Source: Roseovarius amoyensis (lineage in GTDB: Bacteria > Pseudomonadota > Alphaproteobacteria > Rhodobacterales > Rhodobacteraceae). From it: 64,000 nt of DNA. Below the pieces are notes generated by a model. It made no database searches. It was not told where the DNA came from and saw only the letters and a program-made list of their open reading frames with translations. Below, piece by piece: positions 63,331-64,000 of this stretch. The position numbers were made by a program, and so were the translations under genes. Numbering within the stretch: the stretch's first letter is position 1; every line of letters starts with the position of its first letter. Where the stretch lies: positions 124,001 through 188,000 of the forward strand of contig NZ_QITQ01000006.1 of the NCBI RefSeq assembly GCF_003260265.1, read 5' to 3'.

Positions 63331-63963
63331 ATGAAAGAGCATCTCACCATCGTCAGGCATCCGCTGGTGCAGCACAAGCTGACCCTGATGCGGCAGAAAG
63401 AGACCTCGACGGCGGTGTTCCGCCAGCTCTTGCGCGAAATCAGCCAGTTGCTGGCCTACGAGGTGACGCGCGAATTGCCGATGACCACCCGGACGATAGA
63501 GACGCCGCTGCAGAAAATGGATGCGCCGGTGCTGGCCGGGCGCAAACTGGCGCTGGTATCGATCCTGCGGGCGGGCAACGGGTTGCTGGACGGGATGCTG
63601 GAACTGATTCCCTCGGCGCGGGTCGGGTTTGTCGGGCTTTACCGCGACGAGGCGACGCTGAAACCGGTGCAGTACTATTTCAAGGTGCCCGAGCGGCTGG
63701 ACCAGCGGATGAATATCGTCGTCGACCCGATGCTGGCGACGGGAAATTCGTCCGTCGCGGCGATCGATCTGATAAAGCAGAAGGGCGCGCGCGACATCCG
63801 TTTCATGTGCCTGCTGGCCGCACCAGAAGGGGTCGAGCGGATGCGCCAGGCGCACCCGGACGTGCCCATCGTCACCGCCGCGCTGGATGAGCGGCTGACC
63901 GACAAGGGTTATATCCTGCCGGGGCTGGGGGATGCGGGCGACCGGATGTTCGGAACCAAGTAA
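63331..63963 (+). CDS. upp: Uracil phosphoribosyltransferase
   Basis: Upp salvages uracil to UMP with PRPP. The 210-aa protein has [20 protein letters not shown] at the start, [39 protein letters not shown] (PRPP loop), and the uracil-binding ending [17 protein letters not shown]. It follows cdd on the same strand. The final 37 bases of the window after its TAA show nothing assignable. Confidence 0.96.
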   Translation: MKEHLTIVRHPLVQHKLTLMRQKETSTAVFRQLLREISQLLAYEVTRELPMTTRTIETPLQKMDAPVLAGRKLALVSILRAGNGLLDGMLELIPSARVGFVGLYRDEATLKPVQYYFKVPERLDQRMNIVVDPMLATGNSSVAAIDLIKQKGARDIRFMCLLAAPEGVERMRQAHPDVPIVTAALDERLTDKGYILPGLGDAGDRMFGTK

Positions 63964-64000
63964 AAGGAATCCTGTTTACTGGCACTGGATTATCGGGCAA

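Overview
The window looks like a chromosomal segment of a Rhodobacteraceae (Roseobacter/Rhodobacter-type) alphaproteobacterium. The base composition is GC-rich with strong third-position G/C. The gene set is typical of that group: a XpaC/TelA/SPFH cluster, a tandem glycine riboswitch before gcvTHP, a one-piece NADP malic enzyme fused to a phosphotransacetylase-like domain, a propionyl-CoA synthetase preceded by TTTGCAAA palindromes, a 61-aa small membrane protein and a GTAG-type REP/RAYT pair. No rRNA, tRNA, prophage, CRISPR array or complete insertion sequence was seen. Almost everything is housekeeping; the accessory features are small and lie between genes.

Layout. 1-5.5 kb: a truncated site-2 protease gene, rimO, an AsmA-like protein and a GlcD-type FAD dehydrogenase. 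5.6-11.6 kb: one co-directional block encoding a 27-aa membrane peptide, XpaC, TelA, a DUF2927 lipoprotein, an SPFH protein with a GYF_2 tail, a RidA protein and a double zinc-ribbon membrane protein; this is the best candidate here for an under-described multi-gene system. 11.6-13.3 kb: an AT-richer island with one orphan ORF. 13.3-20.5 kb: Hsp20, an iron-binding periplasmic protein with an operator-like palindrome, an acyl-CoA synthetase, leuA behind a leucine-rich leader peptide and competing hairpins, and an 18-repeat MORN protein. 20.6-30.9 kb: nadE, a 2-oxo acid decarboxylase, a metallopeptidase, an MBL hydrolase, an MFS permease with a His-rich tail, gltX, DUF2254, a GGCT-like protein and an Rrf2 regulator. 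30.9-35.6 kb: glycine riboswitch plus gcvT-gcvH-gcvP. 35.6-41.9 kb: an ABC exporter divergent from an SGNH esterase, cspA, an L,D-transpeptidase, a decayed flavoprotein gene, and a RAYT with REP palindromes inside and after it. 41.9-50.5 kb: ettA, nadD, dacB, asd, an Lrp/AsnC regulator divergent from a PLP decarboxylase, a DUF2235 hydrolase and a PaaI thioesterase. 50.5-64 kb: metF/metR (divergent), a Hint-domain protein, 920 bp without a recognisable gene, a small membrane protein, an esterase, glyA, nadK, prpE, DUF302, maeB, cdd and upp.

How the genes fit together. One-carbon metabolism is well represented (gcvTHP, glyA, metF, metR). NAD(P) metabolism is represented by nadD, nadE and nadK. 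Propionate/C4 carbon flow is represented by prpE and maeB. Pyrimidine salvage ends the window (cdd, upp). Cis-regulatory signals that can be read directly are the glycine riboswitch, the leu attenuator, the TTTGCAAA palindromes upstream of prpE, an iron-type palindrome and several terminators. All function calls come from reading translated sequence and recalled family motifs; no database search was run.
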